A DNA stretch of 64,000 nucleotides from Streptomyces pseudovenezuelae (GCF_029892565.1 NZ_JARXVH010000028.1:30607-94606), one strand, 5' to 3'; counted from the stretch's first letter, positions 43,700-53,097 are shown. Notes: generated from the sequence alone by a model not told the origin. Numbers and translations are program-made.

Positions 43700-43965
43700 A
43701 GTGCGGTGAACGTTGGAGGCCGCCCCGACCGCTTGCGGTCGGCCAGGGCGGGCACCCGGCCGGCCGCGAATCGGCTGCGCCGGCGGCGCACGGTGTCCAG
43801 GTGCAGGTGGGTTTCAGCGGCGACCTGGGCGTTGCTGCGGCCTCGTGCTGTCAGGAGCGCGATTGTCGCCCGCTGGCGTGCCTGGTGCGGGGTCTTGTGG
43901 CCGTAGGCCGTCTTCTTGAGGCGGTGGCGCTCGGCAGCGGTCAGTTCCAAGAGCACGGCGGGACA
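43700..43965 (-). pseudogene. IS630-family transposase, N-terminal helix-turn-helix fragment
   Basis: Reads LTAAERHRLKKTAYGHKTPH, QRATIALLTARGRSNAQVAA, ETHLHLDTVRRRRSRFAAGR, LADRKRSGRPPTFTALQ. This is the paired HTH region of IS630/Tc1-type transposases; the DDE domain is absent after TALQ. Confidence 0.72.
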
Positions 43966-44113
43966 CACGGGCATGGAAGGAGAGCGGCCCACCTGTCCGT
44001 GGTGGAGAACGAAGCGCGGCGGGGCCGGCTTCCCGCACGGGCCGTTGGTTCGCCAGGGCCACAGCCTGGGCATCGGACCCGGTGAGCCTTCCAGGACAGA
44101 GCCAAATTACTCG

Positions 44114-44827
44114 TCAGGCGTTGGAGTGAACACCGATGCCGCCGGAGACGGTGAGGTTGTCGCCGGTGATGTAGCCGGCGGCGTCCGAGGCGAGGAAGGC
44201 CACGGCTTCGGCGATGTCGGCGGGAGCGCCGACGCGGCCGAGCGGGACGTCCCGGGCCCAGGAGTCGATCATTTCCTGGGAGACACCCATCTTGCTGTAG
44301 ACAGGGGTGTTGATCATTCCCGGGCTGACCGCGTTGACGCGGATGCGGCGGGGGGCGAGTTCGAGCGCGAGGGACCGCATGAGGGGCAGCAGAGCACCCT
44401 TGGCCGCTGTCATCGCGGCGCCGAGTCCTTCGGCGGCGCCCACGGTGAACACGACCGAGGCGCCCTCGTTGAGGAGCGGCAGCGCCTTTTGCAGGGTGAA
44501 GAAGTTTCCCTTGACGTTGATGTCGAACAGGGCGTCGAAGGCGTCTTCGTCGGTTGATTCGATCGAGCCGGGGCGGGAGACGCCCGCGTTGAGGAAGAGC
44601 AGGTCGAGGGAGCCGAGTTGCCGGCGCGCCTGGTCCATCACCTGGTCGAGGTCCGGCAGGGACCGTGCGTCGGCCCGGACAGCCGTGACGTCTTCGGGAA
44701 GTGCGGCGTCGGCGACATTGCCGAGGCCAGTGACCATGACGCGGTAGCCGCGGGAGTGGAGTATTTCGGCGGTCGCCTTGCCGATGCCGCTGGTTCCACC
44801 GGTGATCAAAGCTGTGGGTGCAGGCAT
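44114..44827 (-). CDS. SDR-family protein lacking the catalytic Ser and Tyr
   Basis: 237 residues from ATG 44827 (AAGGAG seven bases upstream). TGGTSGIGKATAEIL binds the dinucleotide, and NAG (LFLNAGVSRPG) and AVSPGMINTPVY are normal. But the active-site stretch reads VVFTVGAAEGLGAAMTAAKG: the usual Ser position is Val/Gly and the Tyr of Y-x-x-x-K is Met, with only the Lys kept. It may bind NAD(P) without classical catalysis. Divergent from a TetR gene. Confidence 0.88.
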   Translation of the reverse strand: MPAPTALITGGTSGIGKATAEILHSRGYRVMVTGLGNVADAALPEDVTAVRADARSLPDLDQVMDQARRQLGSLDLLFLNAGVSRPGSIESTDEDAFDALFDINVKGNFFTLQKALPLLNEGASVVFTVGAAEGLGAAMTAAKGALLPLMRSLALELAPRRIRVNAVSPGMINTPVYSKMGVSQEMIDSWARDVPLGRVGAPADIAEAVAFLASDAAGYITGDNLTVSGGIGVHSNA

Positions 44828-44924
44828 GATGCGCTCCTTGCGTACTTCTGGGCGGGGGCTCTGTCCGTGGGGCAGTGGGCGGTGCCGCGCCACCACCATG
44901 GCAGCGTACGCCTATCTGACAGCG

Positions 44925-44959
44925 ACTGCCAAGTGTGATGTGAGTGTCGGCCTGGCAGT
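44925..44959. promoter_or_regulatory. Candidate TetR operator half-sites
   Basis: ACTGCCA (44925-44931) and TGGCAGT (44953-44959) form an inverted repeat with a 21-base gap between the divergent SDR and tetR genes. Wide for one TetR site; they might be two half-operators. A TAGTCT box (44967-44972) lies six bases before the tetR ATG. Confidence 0.4.
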
Positions 44960-44978
44960 GCTGGGCTAGTCTGGAGAC

Positions 44979-45587
44979 ATGAAGCAGGAAGCCAAGTCAG
45001 CGACGGGCGCACCGACCACGCTGTGGGACCGGACACGGCAGCTGGCTTCCCAGGAGATCCTCGAGACGGCGCTACGCCTGTTCACCGAGCAGGGCTACGA
45101 CGAGACGACCATCGCCCAGATCGCCCGGGAGGCCGGCGTCTCCCAGCGCACCCTCTTCCGCTACTTCGGCACCAAGGAGGACCTTCTCGGCGACGGCCAG
45201 GACCGGTTCGGGCAGGTCCTGATGGACACGATCAGCGAACAGCCCGCCGATGCCGGTGTCTGGGAGTCCCTGCGCGCAGGGGTTGCTGCCGTACTGGCCT
45301 TGCACGACAGCCGAGAACACGCCCTGGAGCGGTTCCGTCTCCTGCACAACACCGCCTCGCTGCGTGCAGGTTGGCTCGAAAAGCGACTGCGATTCCAGGA
45401 GAACCTGCTGCCGCTCGTCGAGACCCGTATGGACGCGGCTACCGGCAACGAGGGGGCGAAGGTCCGCGCGGTGATCGCGACGGCGTTCGCGTGCCTGGAT
45501 GCCGCATCGATGACGTGGGTCGCCAACGACGGCAAGGGCGAGATCATGGACCTGTACGACGAGTGCCTGGCCGCGGTGCGCGGCTGA
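44979..45587 (+). CDS. TetR-family repressor
   Basis: 202 residues. HTH: EILETALRLFTEQGYDETTI, AQIAREAGVSQRTLFRYFGT, KEDLL; C-terminus with the TetR_C pattern LEKRLRFQENLLPLVETRM. Probably represses the divergent SDR-like gene. A -10-like TAGTCT close to the ATG suggests a leaderless or very short leader. Confidence 0.93.
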   Translation: MKQEAKSATGAPTTLWDRTRQLASQEILETALRLFTEQGYDETTIAQIAREAGVSQRTLFRYFGTKEDLLGDGQDRFGQVLMDTISEQPADAGVWESLRAGVAAVLALHDSREHALERFRLLHNTASLRAGWLEKRLRFQENLLPLVETRMDAATGNEGAKVRAVIATAFACLDAASMTWVANDGKGEIMDLYDECLAAVRG

Positions 45588-46033
45588 CCCGCAGCGGCCA
45601 ACCAGCCCGGAAACCGCGGACGGAAACTGGGCGCATCCGCTGCCACAGAGCGGTTCCGCATCCGGATCTCCCAGCTCGGTACAGATGGGCCACACTTGGC
45701 GTCATGCGCGACGAGATGGCACGTCCACTCCGCTACCTGGACCTCGGGTATCAAGGTGCACACCACGGTGCCCACCGGGGCAACGGCACTGATCGAATGA
45801 CCGGACGGAGGCGTGACCGCCTTGGAGGCGGGCAACGCCACGACATGGCGACGGGGGCTGTCGTCAGCGTCGCCGCTCGCAAGATCGCCTGAGTGTTCGG
45901 CTCCCGCCACCTCTCGGTCCACTCCGAGCAAACAGGACTAAAGCGTCCATATCTGCCCCGAAGCGCCGGGGGGCACACCCTCTTACCGGCACCGACCGGC
46001 TAGCCGAGCCATGGCAGAAGCCGCTCCAACCGG
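45588..46033. other. Intergenic stretch without recognisable gene
   Basis: A frame from ATG 45704 (about 62 codons) has no Shine-Dalgarno site or family pattern. Nothing else supportable. Confidence 0.4.
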
Positions 46034-46354
46034 TCACAGACCGGGGACATCCCTCACCCTCTTGAGCACCGAACTGAACCTGTCCACCACGACGTTGCGC
46101 CGCCTCGCGTGCGCCGCCCGGTCCGCCGGCACCAGCCGCGCGGCGGCCTGCACCGCGTAGTCGTCCGGATCACCAAAGGCAGTCTGCGGGTCCTCTCCCG
46201 TCTCCGCGCAATGCGCCGTGACACCCTTCACCGCCTCAAGCACGACCGCCCGGTCCACACCCGGCTGCATCGCCAGCCGTACCTGGAAACGCGCCATCCA
46301 CTTCTCGCGGTCCCTCTCCCCCGCCGCATCCCTCGACTGGTCGCTCTTCGCCAC
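46034..46354 (-). CDS. Small hypothetical protein, HAAS-like helical segment
   Basis: 106 residues. A segment MARFQVRLAMQPGVDRAVVL, EAVKGVTAHCAETGEDPQTA, FGDPDDYAVQAA resembles the helical HAAS-type module found before membrane domains (pattern E-x-x-x-H-x-x-E-T-G-E-D-P-x-x-A-F-G-x-P). Here no membrane part follows. Highly charged, cytosolic. Function unknown. Confidence 0.6.
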   Translation of the reverse strand: MAKSDQSRDAAGERDREKWMARFQVRLAMQPGVDRAVVLEAVKGVTAHCAETGEDPQTAFGDPDDYAVQAAARLVPADRAAHARRRNVVVDRFSSVLKRVRDVPGL

Positions 46355-46829
46355 GCGCTCTCCCGGTGATCAGCAGGTGTCCGTCATGGAGTGGGACGCC
46401 GGAGCACCCACCTGAGTTGCAGAAGCCGGCACATTCCAGGCCACTGTCCGGGCAACCCCACCAGCCCTACTGTCCAGCCCACCCTCACTGAACATGCGTG
46501 AGCTGGACGGACACCCACCACGCCCACACCGGACCCCCGGATCTCGATCTCCTTCTCGATCCCCGAGACCCGCGGGCGCGTTCGGAGGAGAGTCGTGGAA
46601 CCCCGGGGCTCAGCTCGCGCTGGTGCTGCGGATCGACGTCCGGAAGTAAAGGACACCCGCGAGTGGGTGTAGGTGTGCCTCGCGAGACGCATAGCAGCCT
46701 GGAGAACCCTGGCTGTGGCTCTGTAGGTGAGTCGTAATGTCGTTTGTCGTTGAGTGCGGATGGCACTGTCGTGGCGGCGAAAGTGAAGTCGCTGAGTTTT
46801 AGAGACACTTGGGGCCTTGTGGTGGGACG
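46355..46829. other. Intergenic region containing the left end of the IS21 element
   Basis: No gene recognised. TGTCGT occurs three times between 46738 and 46775, as the multiple terminal repeats of IS21 elements might, but I could not find the matching copy at the right end, so the exact boundary is open. Confidence 0.35.
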
Positions 46830-48521
46830 ATGGCTGTGCTTCTCATGCTGGGGGCACCGATGCGCCTGTCGAAATCCAAGGCCGATCTGTACGCGGCGAT
46901 CCGTCGGGACCACCGCGCCGGGATGTCGATGCGTGCTCTGGAGCGCAAGTACGGGGTGACCTGGCAGACGGTCCGCAAGGCACTGGATCTGGTCTGGCCC
47001 GAGCCGCGCAAGAAGCTGCCCCCGCGTCCGACCAGGCTGGATCCCTACAAGCCGCTGATCGACGAGATGCTCCGCAAGGATCTGGACGCTCCGCCAAAAC
47101 AGCGGCACACCGCCAAGCGGGTCTTCGACCGGCTGCTCGACGAGTACACGACGACGGGGATCTCGTACCAGATGGTCCGCGGCTACATCGCCACACGTCG
47201 TGGGGAGATCCGCCAGGAGGCAGGGCGGGGGCCGTCTGAGGTGTTCGTGCCACAGACCCATCTGCCGGGCACCGAGGCAGAAGTGGACTTCGGAGACGTG
47301 CACATCGTGCTCGCCGGCGTGGCGACCCGCTGCTATCTGTTCTCCTTCCGGCTGTCGTACTCGGGCAAGGCGGTCCACCGGGTATTCGCGTCCTGCGGCC
47401 AGGCGGCGTTCTTCGAGGGCCACGTTCACGCGCTGTCGGTGCTGGGCGGCGCGCCTCGCGGCAAGGTCCGCTACGACAACCTGAAGGCCGCGGTCGCCCA
47501 GGTGCTCGGGTTCGCCCGGCACCGCAAGGAGAGCGAACGGTGGACCGCGTTTCGCACACACTGGGGCATCGAGAGCTTCTACTGCAGGCCAGGACTCGAA
47601 GGCGCCCACGAGAAGGGCGGCGTCGAGGGCCAGATCGGGTACTTCCGGCGCAACCACTTCGTCCCCGTCCCCGAGGTCGCCTCGGTGGCCGAGCTCAACG
47701 AGATGGTCGACCGGTGGGACCTTCAGGACGAAGGCCGAAGAATCCGCTCGCGGGCGAGGACGGTGGGCGAGTACTTCGCCGCCGAGGCGCCGTTGCTCAA
47801 GCCGCTGCCGACCGAACTGTTCGAGACGGGCCGGCTCTTCACGCCGCGGGTGGACCGCTACAGCCAGATCGCCGTCCAGACCAACCGCTACTCGGTTCCG
47901 GTCCGGCTGATCGGCCGGACGGTGAGGGTGATGCTGCACGCCAACCACCTCATCGTCTACGACCAGGGCCGGGAGGTCGCCCGCCACGAGCGGCTGAGCA
48001 CGAAGGCCGGCTCGCGCCTGGAGCTGGACCACTATCTGGAGGCACTGATCCGCAAGCCCGGCGCCTTCCCCAGCGCCACCGCCCTCGAACAGGCCAAGTC
48101 CGCGGGGAAGTTCACGCCAGTCCATGACGACTGGTGGACGGCCGCCCGGGCGGCCCACGGCGACAAGGACGGCACCAGGGCCCTGATCGAGGTCCTGCTG
48201 CTGGGGCGTCACATGAGCCACGAACACATCGTCGCCGGACTGGCCACGGCTCTGCGGGCCGGCGCGTTGACCGCGGACGCGGTCGCCCTGGAGGCCCGCA
48301 AGGCCGCTGAAGCCGACGAACTGGCGGCCTCCGCTCCCGCCCACGTTTCCTTGCCCGAGCCGCCTGGGCGGCAGCGGGCGACGGTCACCTTCCTGTCCGA
48401 CTGGCGGATGGCGCATCTGCCGGCCGACACCCGGCCGCTGCCCTCGGTGGCCCCCTACGACCAGCTGTTGCGACACCGCCGCCCAGGCGGTGCCCCGGCC
48501 ACCGAGGGAGAAGCGACGTGA
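46830..48521 (+). CDS. istA: IS21-family transposase IstA
   Basis: 563 residues from ATG 46830 (ATG 46860 is an alternative). N-terminal HTH: AGMSMRALERKYGVTWQTVR; integrase core with TEAEVDFGDVHIVLAG (first Asp), RYDNLKAAV (second Asp) and the third catalytic Glu in GAHEKGGVEGQIGYFRRNH. The C-terminal part has VQTNRYSVPVRLIGRTVRV and VPY-type tails normal for IstA. The frame is intact. GTGA overlap with istB. Confidence 0.93.
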   Translation: MAVLLMLGAPMRLSKSKADLYAAIRRDHRAGMSMRALERKYGVTWQTVRKALDLVWPEPRKKLPPRPTRLDPYKPLIDEMLRKDLDAPPKQRHTAKRVFDRLLDEYTTTGISYQMVRGYIATRRGEIRQEAGRGPSEVFVPQTHLPGTEAEVDFGDVHIVLAGVATRCYLFSFRLSYSGKAVHRVFASCGQAAFFEGHVHALSVLGGAPRGKVRYDNLKAAVAQVLGFARHRKESERWTAFRTHWGIESFYCRPGLEGAHEKGGVEGQIGYFRRNHFVPVPEVASVAELNEMVDRWDLQDEGRRIRSRARTVGEYFAAEAPLLKPLPTELFETGRLFTPRVDRYSQIAVQTNRYSVPVRLIGRTVRVMLHANHLIVYDQGREVARHERLSTKAGSRLELDHYLEALIRKPGAFPSATALEQAKSAGKFTPVHDDWWTAARAAHGDKDGTRALIEVLLLGRHMSHEHIVAGLATALRAGALTADAVALEARKAAEADELAASAPAHVSLPEPPGRQRATVTFLSDWRMAHLPADTRPLPSVAPYDQLLRHRRPGGAPATEGEAT

Positions 48522-49312
48522 GTGCCCAACGCCATCACGGCCTGACCGAACAAGCCGCCGACACCGCCATCGACCAGGCATGCCGGATGCTGCGGCTGCC
48601 CACCATCCGGAGCCAGTTCCCCGACCTCGCCGAGGCCGCGAAGCGCGATCAGATGTCCTACAAGGGCTTCCTCGCCGAACTGCTGCTGGCCTAGTGCGAC
48701 GACCGGGCCCGCCGGCGCTCGGAGCGGCGGATCAAGGCCGCCGCGTTCCCGCGCGAGAAGTCACTGCGGGCGTTCGATCTCGACGCCAACCCCAACGTCG
48801 ACGCCGCCACGATCAACACCCTCGCGACCTGCGAGTGGGTCAGGAAGGGACAGCCCCTCTGCCTGATCGGCGACTCGGGCACCGGGAAATCGCACCTGCT
48901 GATCGCGCTGGGCACGGAGGCCGCGATGAAGGGCTACCGCGTCCGCTACACCCTCGCCACGAAACTGGTGAACGAGCTCGTCGAGGCGGCCGACGAGCGG
49001 CTGCTGACCAAGACGATCGCCCGATACGGACGCGTCGATCTCCTCTGTATTGACGAATTAGGCTATATGGAGCTTGATCGCAGGGGCGCCGAGCTGCTGT
49101 TCCAGGTCCTGACCGAACGCGAGGAGAAGAACAGCGTCGCCATCGCCTCCAACGAGAGCTTCGGCGGATGGACGAAGACGTTCAGTGATCCGAGGCTCTG
49201 CACGGCCATCGTAGACCGGCTCACCTTCGACGCGGCCATCATCGAGACCGGCACAGCCCCCTACCGTCTCGCCCAGACCAAAGCCCGAGCCGAACAGGCA
49301 GCCACAGTCTGA
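48518..49312 (+). pseudogene. istB: IstB helper ATPase with an internal amber codon
   Basis: GTG 48518 overlaps the istA stop. Frame reads MLRLPTIRSQFPDLAEAAKR to GFLAELLLA, then TAG at 48692-48694, then in the same frame CDDRARRRSERRIKAAAFPR, Walker A GDSGTGKS and Walker B LLCIDELGYMEL, to the stop at 49312. A single GAG-to-TAG change would explain it (family has Glu). Without readthrough, the downstream start at ATG 48926 gives a protein lacking Walker A. The helper of transposition is therefore probably lost. Confidence 0.85.
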
Positions 49313-49318
49313 CCCCCG

Positions 49319-49339
49319 CCCCGGCGCTTCGCGCCGGGG
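49319..49339 (+). terminator. Hairpin after istB
   Basis: CCCCGGCGC-TTC-GCGCCGGGG, nine-base arms, seven bases after the istB stop codon. No T-run. Confidence 0.65.
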
Positions 49340-49350
49340 GATGCTCTCCA

Positions 49351-49374
49351 GCGACCTGCCAGGAATCAGGTCGC
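49351..49374. repeat. Inverted repeat near the right end of the IS21 element
   Basis: GCGACCTG-CCAGGAAT-CAGGTCGC, perfect eight-base arms. It may mark or lie close to the element's right end. Confidence 0.4.
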
Positions 49375-49632
49375 CGTGGAGGAAAGCTGCGGCCGGTCCG
49401 CCTTCAGAAGCTCAAGCGTCCGGGAACGCGACAACCTGAGCTGCCGATTCTCCTCAGAGAGTTGACGATTCTCCTTGCCCAGCCGCGCGGCGCAGTCCTG
49501 AGCCGCCAACAGCCGTTCCGTCAGGGCAAGCCGCCACCCGGCATCTCTCCGACATAGATGTGTCCCACATGGGAAAACTGCCCGCCCGACCGGCGGCTCA
49601 GCTACCGCCCGCTTCACCGCTTCACCGTTCAT
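49366..49632 (-). CDS. Short hypothetical coiled-coil protein
   Basis: 88 residues from ATG 49632. The C-terminal half AARLGKENRQLSEENRQLRL is a clear heptad leucine zipper followed by RSRTLELLKADRP. No DNA-binding or other domain recognised. The 3' end overlaps the inverted repeat at the IS21 right end, so it may be a fragment. Confidence 0.3.
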   Translation of the reverse strand: MNGEAVKRAVAEPPVGRAVFPCGTHLCRRDAGWRLALTERLLAAQDCAARLGKENRQLSEENRQLRLSRSRTLELLKADRPQLSSTAT

Positions 49633-49844
49633 CCAAGTGTCGGGGTACCCGTGAACGTGCTCAGTCCCGCGATGTGCTGATGTTGGGTGTGTGCGGTCAG
49701 GGGGAAGGCGACACATCGAGCCGCGTCAGGTTCGTATATTGCATCAGTCCGATGTTGGCCTGAACTGGCAGACGGGTGACATCCGGCATGCCCTGGCGCG
49801 TCGGACTTCTGGCTGTTTCCTGTGACGCACCTCCACTCCACGGC

Positions 49845-50912
49845 TTAAGCCGGAGTGCTTATTCCCAAGGTGCTCTCACGGGCCGCCAGGCTGGGCTTGA
49901 GGGTCTTGGAAGTCATCTCCGCTCCCTCCATTCCTGCGAGCAGGAGCCTCATAGCCTCGGTTCCCATGTCGTGGAGCGGCGATCTGATCGAACTCAGCGG
50001 CAGGGGCAGTTCACTGGCCAGCGAGATGTCGTTATATCCGATCACGGCGATGTCTCGACCCGCGGTCAGGCCCGCCGACCGGAGCGTTCCCAGAGCGCCG
50101 ATGGCGGCGAAGTCGTTGACGACAAAGACGCCTGTGGGCGCAGCACCGGACGTGTTCAGGATCTGTTGACATGCACGGCGTCCTCCGGCGACGTCGAACC
50201 GGGATGGGACGACGAGTTCGGGAGCCAGGGGATGGCCGGCTTCGCGATAGACGTCGGCGAATCCTTGCAGGCGGTCGAGGGCGGTGCTGGCGTACTGCTC
50301 ACCGGCGATGACCGCGACCCTGCGGTGTCCAAGATCGAGGAGGTGTTGGGCGGCAAGGCGGCCTCCCGCGTAGTCGTCGCAGGTCACGCTCGGATGGTGC
50401 TGAGACCGCCTGCTAACCAGGACGAACGGCACGCGGCGCGCCTGGAGTTGTTCGATGATTTCGTCGTGGTCGATCCGCGCGTCGCCGAGCACGATCCCGT
50501 CGACTTGGCGGGCCAGCAACATGTCGGTCTTGGAAGCGCGTTCGGCCTCGTCGTCGTTGGTGTTGGCCACGAACGTCTGGTAGCCGTGGTGGCGCGCCTC
50601 TTCGTCGATGCCTTCATAGATTGTCGCGAGTACGAGATCGGTGAGGCGCGGGACTAGTACACCGGCAAGTGATGTGCGCTGCGTCCGGAGCCCGGCCGCG
50701 TGGAGGTTGCGGGAGAACCCGAGTTCTTTGGCGATCCTGCGGATTCTTTCGACGGTGTCGGCGGAACCGACGCGCACGCCGCCCTTCAGTGAACTCGACA
50801 GGGCCCGCGAGGCCGTCGAGGGGTGCACTCCCGCGAGGGTGGCAACGGTCGCCAGTGTCGGCCGGCCGGCCTTGTCCAGATGAGGAAGATCGTCCCTGAC
50901 CGGTTTGGACAC
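49845..50912 (-). CDS. LacI-family regulator of the asparaginase operon
   Basis: 355 residues. HTH and hinge: TLATVATLAGVHPSTASRAL, VERIRRIAKELGFSRNLHAA. The periplasmic-binding-protein-like core includes LVLATIYEGIDEEARHHGYQ, DGIVLGDARI, VAVIGYNDI-type motif (IAVIGYNDISLASELPLPLS) and dimer end TLKPSLAARESTLG. Starts 123 bases from the divergent asparaginase start. Two palindromic half-related sites with central CG lie in that gap. Confidence 0.94.
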   Translation of the reverse strand: MSKPVRDDLPHLDKAGRPTLATVATLAGVHPSTASRALSSSLKGGVRVGSADTVERIRRIAKELGFSRNLHAAGLRTQRTSLAGVLVPRLTDLVLATIYEGIDEEARHHGYQTFVANTNDDEAERASKTDMLLARQVDGIVLGDARIDHDEIIEQLQARRVPFVLVSRRSQHHPSVTCDDYAGGRLAAQHLLDLGHRRVAVIAGEQYASTALDRLQGFADVYREAGHPLAPELVVPSRFDVAGGRRACQQILNTSGAAPTGVFVVNDFAAIGALGTLRSAGLTAGRDIAVIGYNDISLASELPLPLSSIRSPLHDMGTEAMRLLLAGMEGAEMTSKTLKPSLAARESTLGISTPA

Positions 50913-51005
50913 GCTGCGTTCCCCCTAGCTCTCCCCGAGCGACACCGCCGGAGAGACCTTAAAAGCGACCTCTTGCCACCCGATGTGACCCCGGCTACAT
51001 TAGCA

Positions 51006-51029
51006 CAATCGATTGGCGCAAACGATTGG
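51006..51029. promoter_or_regulatory. Two LacI-type operator sites before the asparaginase gene
   Basis: CAATCGATTG (51006-51015), a perfect ten-base palindrome centred on CG, and CAAACGATTG (51019-51028), one base different, both followed by G. Central CG and CAA/TTG flanks fit LacI-family operators. The second site ends eight bases before the GTG start of the asparaginase gene, so binding would block the message's 5' end. Confidence 0.72.
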
Positions 51030-51035
51030 GCAGCT

Positions 51036-52070
51036 GTGCGGACAGTAGTCGTCATCACCACGGGCGGAACCATCGCCAGCACCTCGGATGAGGACGGCGC
51101 CAAGGTCGCGAGCGTCTCCGGCGCCACCCTGATGTCCGGTCTTCCCGCCGGAGGGAGTGTGTCGGTGCGCGTCGTGGAGGCGATGAACCGGAACAGCTAC
51201 GACATCGGCTTTGAGCAGATGGATGAGATCAGCCGCCTGGTGAAGGAGGCGCTCGCCGACATCGACACCTGCGGCGTGGTGGTGACGCACGGCACCGACA
51301 CGCTCGAGGAGTCGGCGATGCTGGTCGATCTGTTCCACCAGGACCCCCGGCCGGTGGTGTTCACCGGGGCCCAGTTGAGCCACGACAACCAGGCAACCGA
51401 TGGCCCGCGCAACCTTTGCGACGCGATCGCTGCCGCGGCGGCCGCCGACGCCCGAGGTCTCGGAGTCCTGGTCTGCTTCGCCGGCGTGCTGCACTCGGCG
51501 CGGGGAACCCGCAAGGTGCACAACAGCGCAGACTCGGCGTTCCTCGACGCCGACCATGGTCCGCTGGGCACGGTCATCGGCGACGGCTGCGTTCGCGTTC
51601 ACACCAGGCTCCGGCGGGCCCCGACCGGACTGCCGCCCAGCGTGGTGATCGCAGGCACGCGTGTCGACATCGTCGCGACCTTTCCCGGGGCCGATGCGGC
51701 CGCCCTTGAGGCAGTTCTCGCCAAGGGCGCCCGAGGAGTCGTCCTGCAGGCGACCGGCTACGGGAACGCGAACGCGGAAATCGTCGCCGCGGTCGAACGC
51801 TGCACACGCGCCGGCGTGCACGTGGTCCTCTCCTCGCGTGTGGCGGCCGGCGTCATCAAGCCGGTGTACGGGGGCGGAGGTGGCGGCGTCGACCTGGTTG
51901 CCGCGGGCGCCATCTCCTCAGGCCACCTGCGTCCGAGCCAGGCGCGGATCCTGCTCGCCGCGCTCATCGCCTCCGGGCGCACGCGCGAGGAGATCGTCCC
52001 GGCGTTCGCCGCCGAACCCGATCGGTACATCGAGTCACCGGAAGCGGTGACGCCGTCGTTGTCCACGTGA
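51036..52070 (+). CDS. L-asparaginase
   Basis: 344 residues from GTG 51036; the frame is open further upstream but through the operators. Motif 1 TTGGTIAS (8-15) holds the nucleophilic Thr; motif 2 THGTDTLEESAML (84 onward) holds the second Thr, Asp. FTGAQLSHDNQATDGPRNL and a Lys in GTRKVHNSADSAF follow. It hydrolyses asparagine (or related amides) to aspartate and ammonia. No signal peptide, so cytosolic. No Shine-Dalgarno site; possibly leaderless. First gene of a three-gene operon. Confidence 0.92.
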   Translation: MRTVVVITTGGTIASTSDEDGAKVASVSGATLMSGLPAGGSVSVRVVEAMNRNSYDIGFEQMDEISRLVKEALADIDTCGVVVTHGTDTLEESAMLVDLFHQDPRPVVFTGAQLSHDNQATDGPRNLCDAIAAAAAADARGLGVLVCFAGVLHSARGTRKVHNSADSAFLDADHGPLGTVIGDGCVRVHTRLRRAPTGLPPSVVIAGTRVDIVATFPGADAAALEAVLAKGARGVVLQATGYGNANAEIVAAVERCTRAGVHVVLSSRVAAGVIKPVYGGGGGGVDLVAAGAISSGHLRPSQARILLAALIASGRTREEIVPAFAAEPDRYIESPEAVTPSLST

Positions 52071-52124
52071 CCCCAGCCGCCGTCGAGTCAGAAGCAATAC
52101 CCAAACCCACAGGGAGTCCCCGCC

Positions 52125-53033
52125 ATGACTGAAACCCCCCGCTCGGCCACCCACCCGGCCGCGAGCCCGCTCCGCGTCGCCGCCGTCCAGTCCGACCCGC
52201 AGGTCGGACTTGAGAATAAGGAGGCCAACGTCGCGGCCACCCTCGAGCAGATCACCAAGTGCGCCGGCAACGGTGCCCGACTGATCGTGCTGCCAGAGCT
52301 GGCCGGCACCGGCTACTCCTTCGACACCAGAGAAGAGGCTTATGCGCACGCCGAGCCCGTCCCGGACGGCCCCACCTGCACGAAGTGGATCGAACTCGCC
52401 AGCCAGCTCGATGTCTATATCGTGGCCGGCATCGCAGAAATCGACGGCGTCCACCTGTACGACACGGCCGTCCTGATCGGTCCCGACGGCTTCATCGGCA
52501 AGTACCGCAAGTCTCATTTGTGGAACCGGGAGAAGCTCATCTTCACCCCCGGATCGTCCTACCCCGTCTTCGAGACCAAGATCGGGCGGATCGGCCTCCT
52601 CGTCTGCTGGGACATCTGGTTCCCCGAGGTAGCCCGAATCCTCACGGCGCAGGGCGCCGACATCATCTGCTCGGTGAACAACTGGGTGTGGACACCACCG
52701 CCCCTGTTCGACCAGGCCGGCAACTGCATGGCCAGCTACCTCACGATGGGGGCCTCCCACGTCAACAGCGTCCCGATCATCGCCGCGAACCGCGTCGGTG
52801 AGGAACGAGGCGGCAAGTTCCTCGGATGCTCACTGATCACCGGCGTGAACGGCTGGCCGAGCGCCGGCATCGCCGACGCGGAGAAGGAAGAGATCCTCTA
52901 CGCCGACATGGACGTCGTCGCCTCCCGCTCGGCGGTCGTCTGGAGCGAACTCAACGACCTCCCCCGCGACCGCCGCATCGACCTCTACGACCCGCTGCTC
53001 GGCTACACCGGCGGCAGCCCCACGGTCCGTTGA
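52125..53033 (+). CDS. Nitrilase-superfamily carbon-nitrogen hydrolase
   Basis: 302 residues. The Glu-Lys-Cys triad is visible: E58 in LPELAGTGY, K129 in KYRKSHLW, C161 in LVCWDIWFPE. RVAAVQSDP near the start and LITGVNGWP near the end are family-typical. It cleaves a C-N bond of an amide, N-carbamoyl compound or nitrile; the C-W-D-I signature fits amidase branches (omega-amidase, N-carbamoylputrescine amidase) better than classical nitrilases. Second gene of the asparaginase operon, 54 bases after it. Confidence 0.92.
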   Translation: MTETPRSATHPAASPLRVAAVQSDPQVGLENKEANVAATLEQITKCAGNGARLIVLPELAGTGYSFDTREEAYAHAEPVPDGPTCTKWIELASQLDVYIVAGIAEIDGVHLYDTAVLIGPDGFIGKYRKSHLWNREKLIFTPGSSYPVFETKIGRIGLLVCWDIWFPEVARILTAQGADIICSVNNWVWTPPPLFDQAGNCMASYLTMGASHVNSVPIIAANRVGEERGGKFLGCSLITGVNGWPSAGIADAEKEEILYADMDVVASRSAVVWSELNDLPRDRRIDLYDPLLGYTGGSPTVR

Positions 53034-53097
53034 ACCCGCAGCCGACCAGGCATCTGAGCCCATTGGCCACCAGCAGACCCTTCAGGCGGATCCCACG

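Noticed and set aside
46485..48581. 698-codon minus-strand frame
   Set aside because: Antisense of istA; the plus frame has the full DDE transposase pattern.
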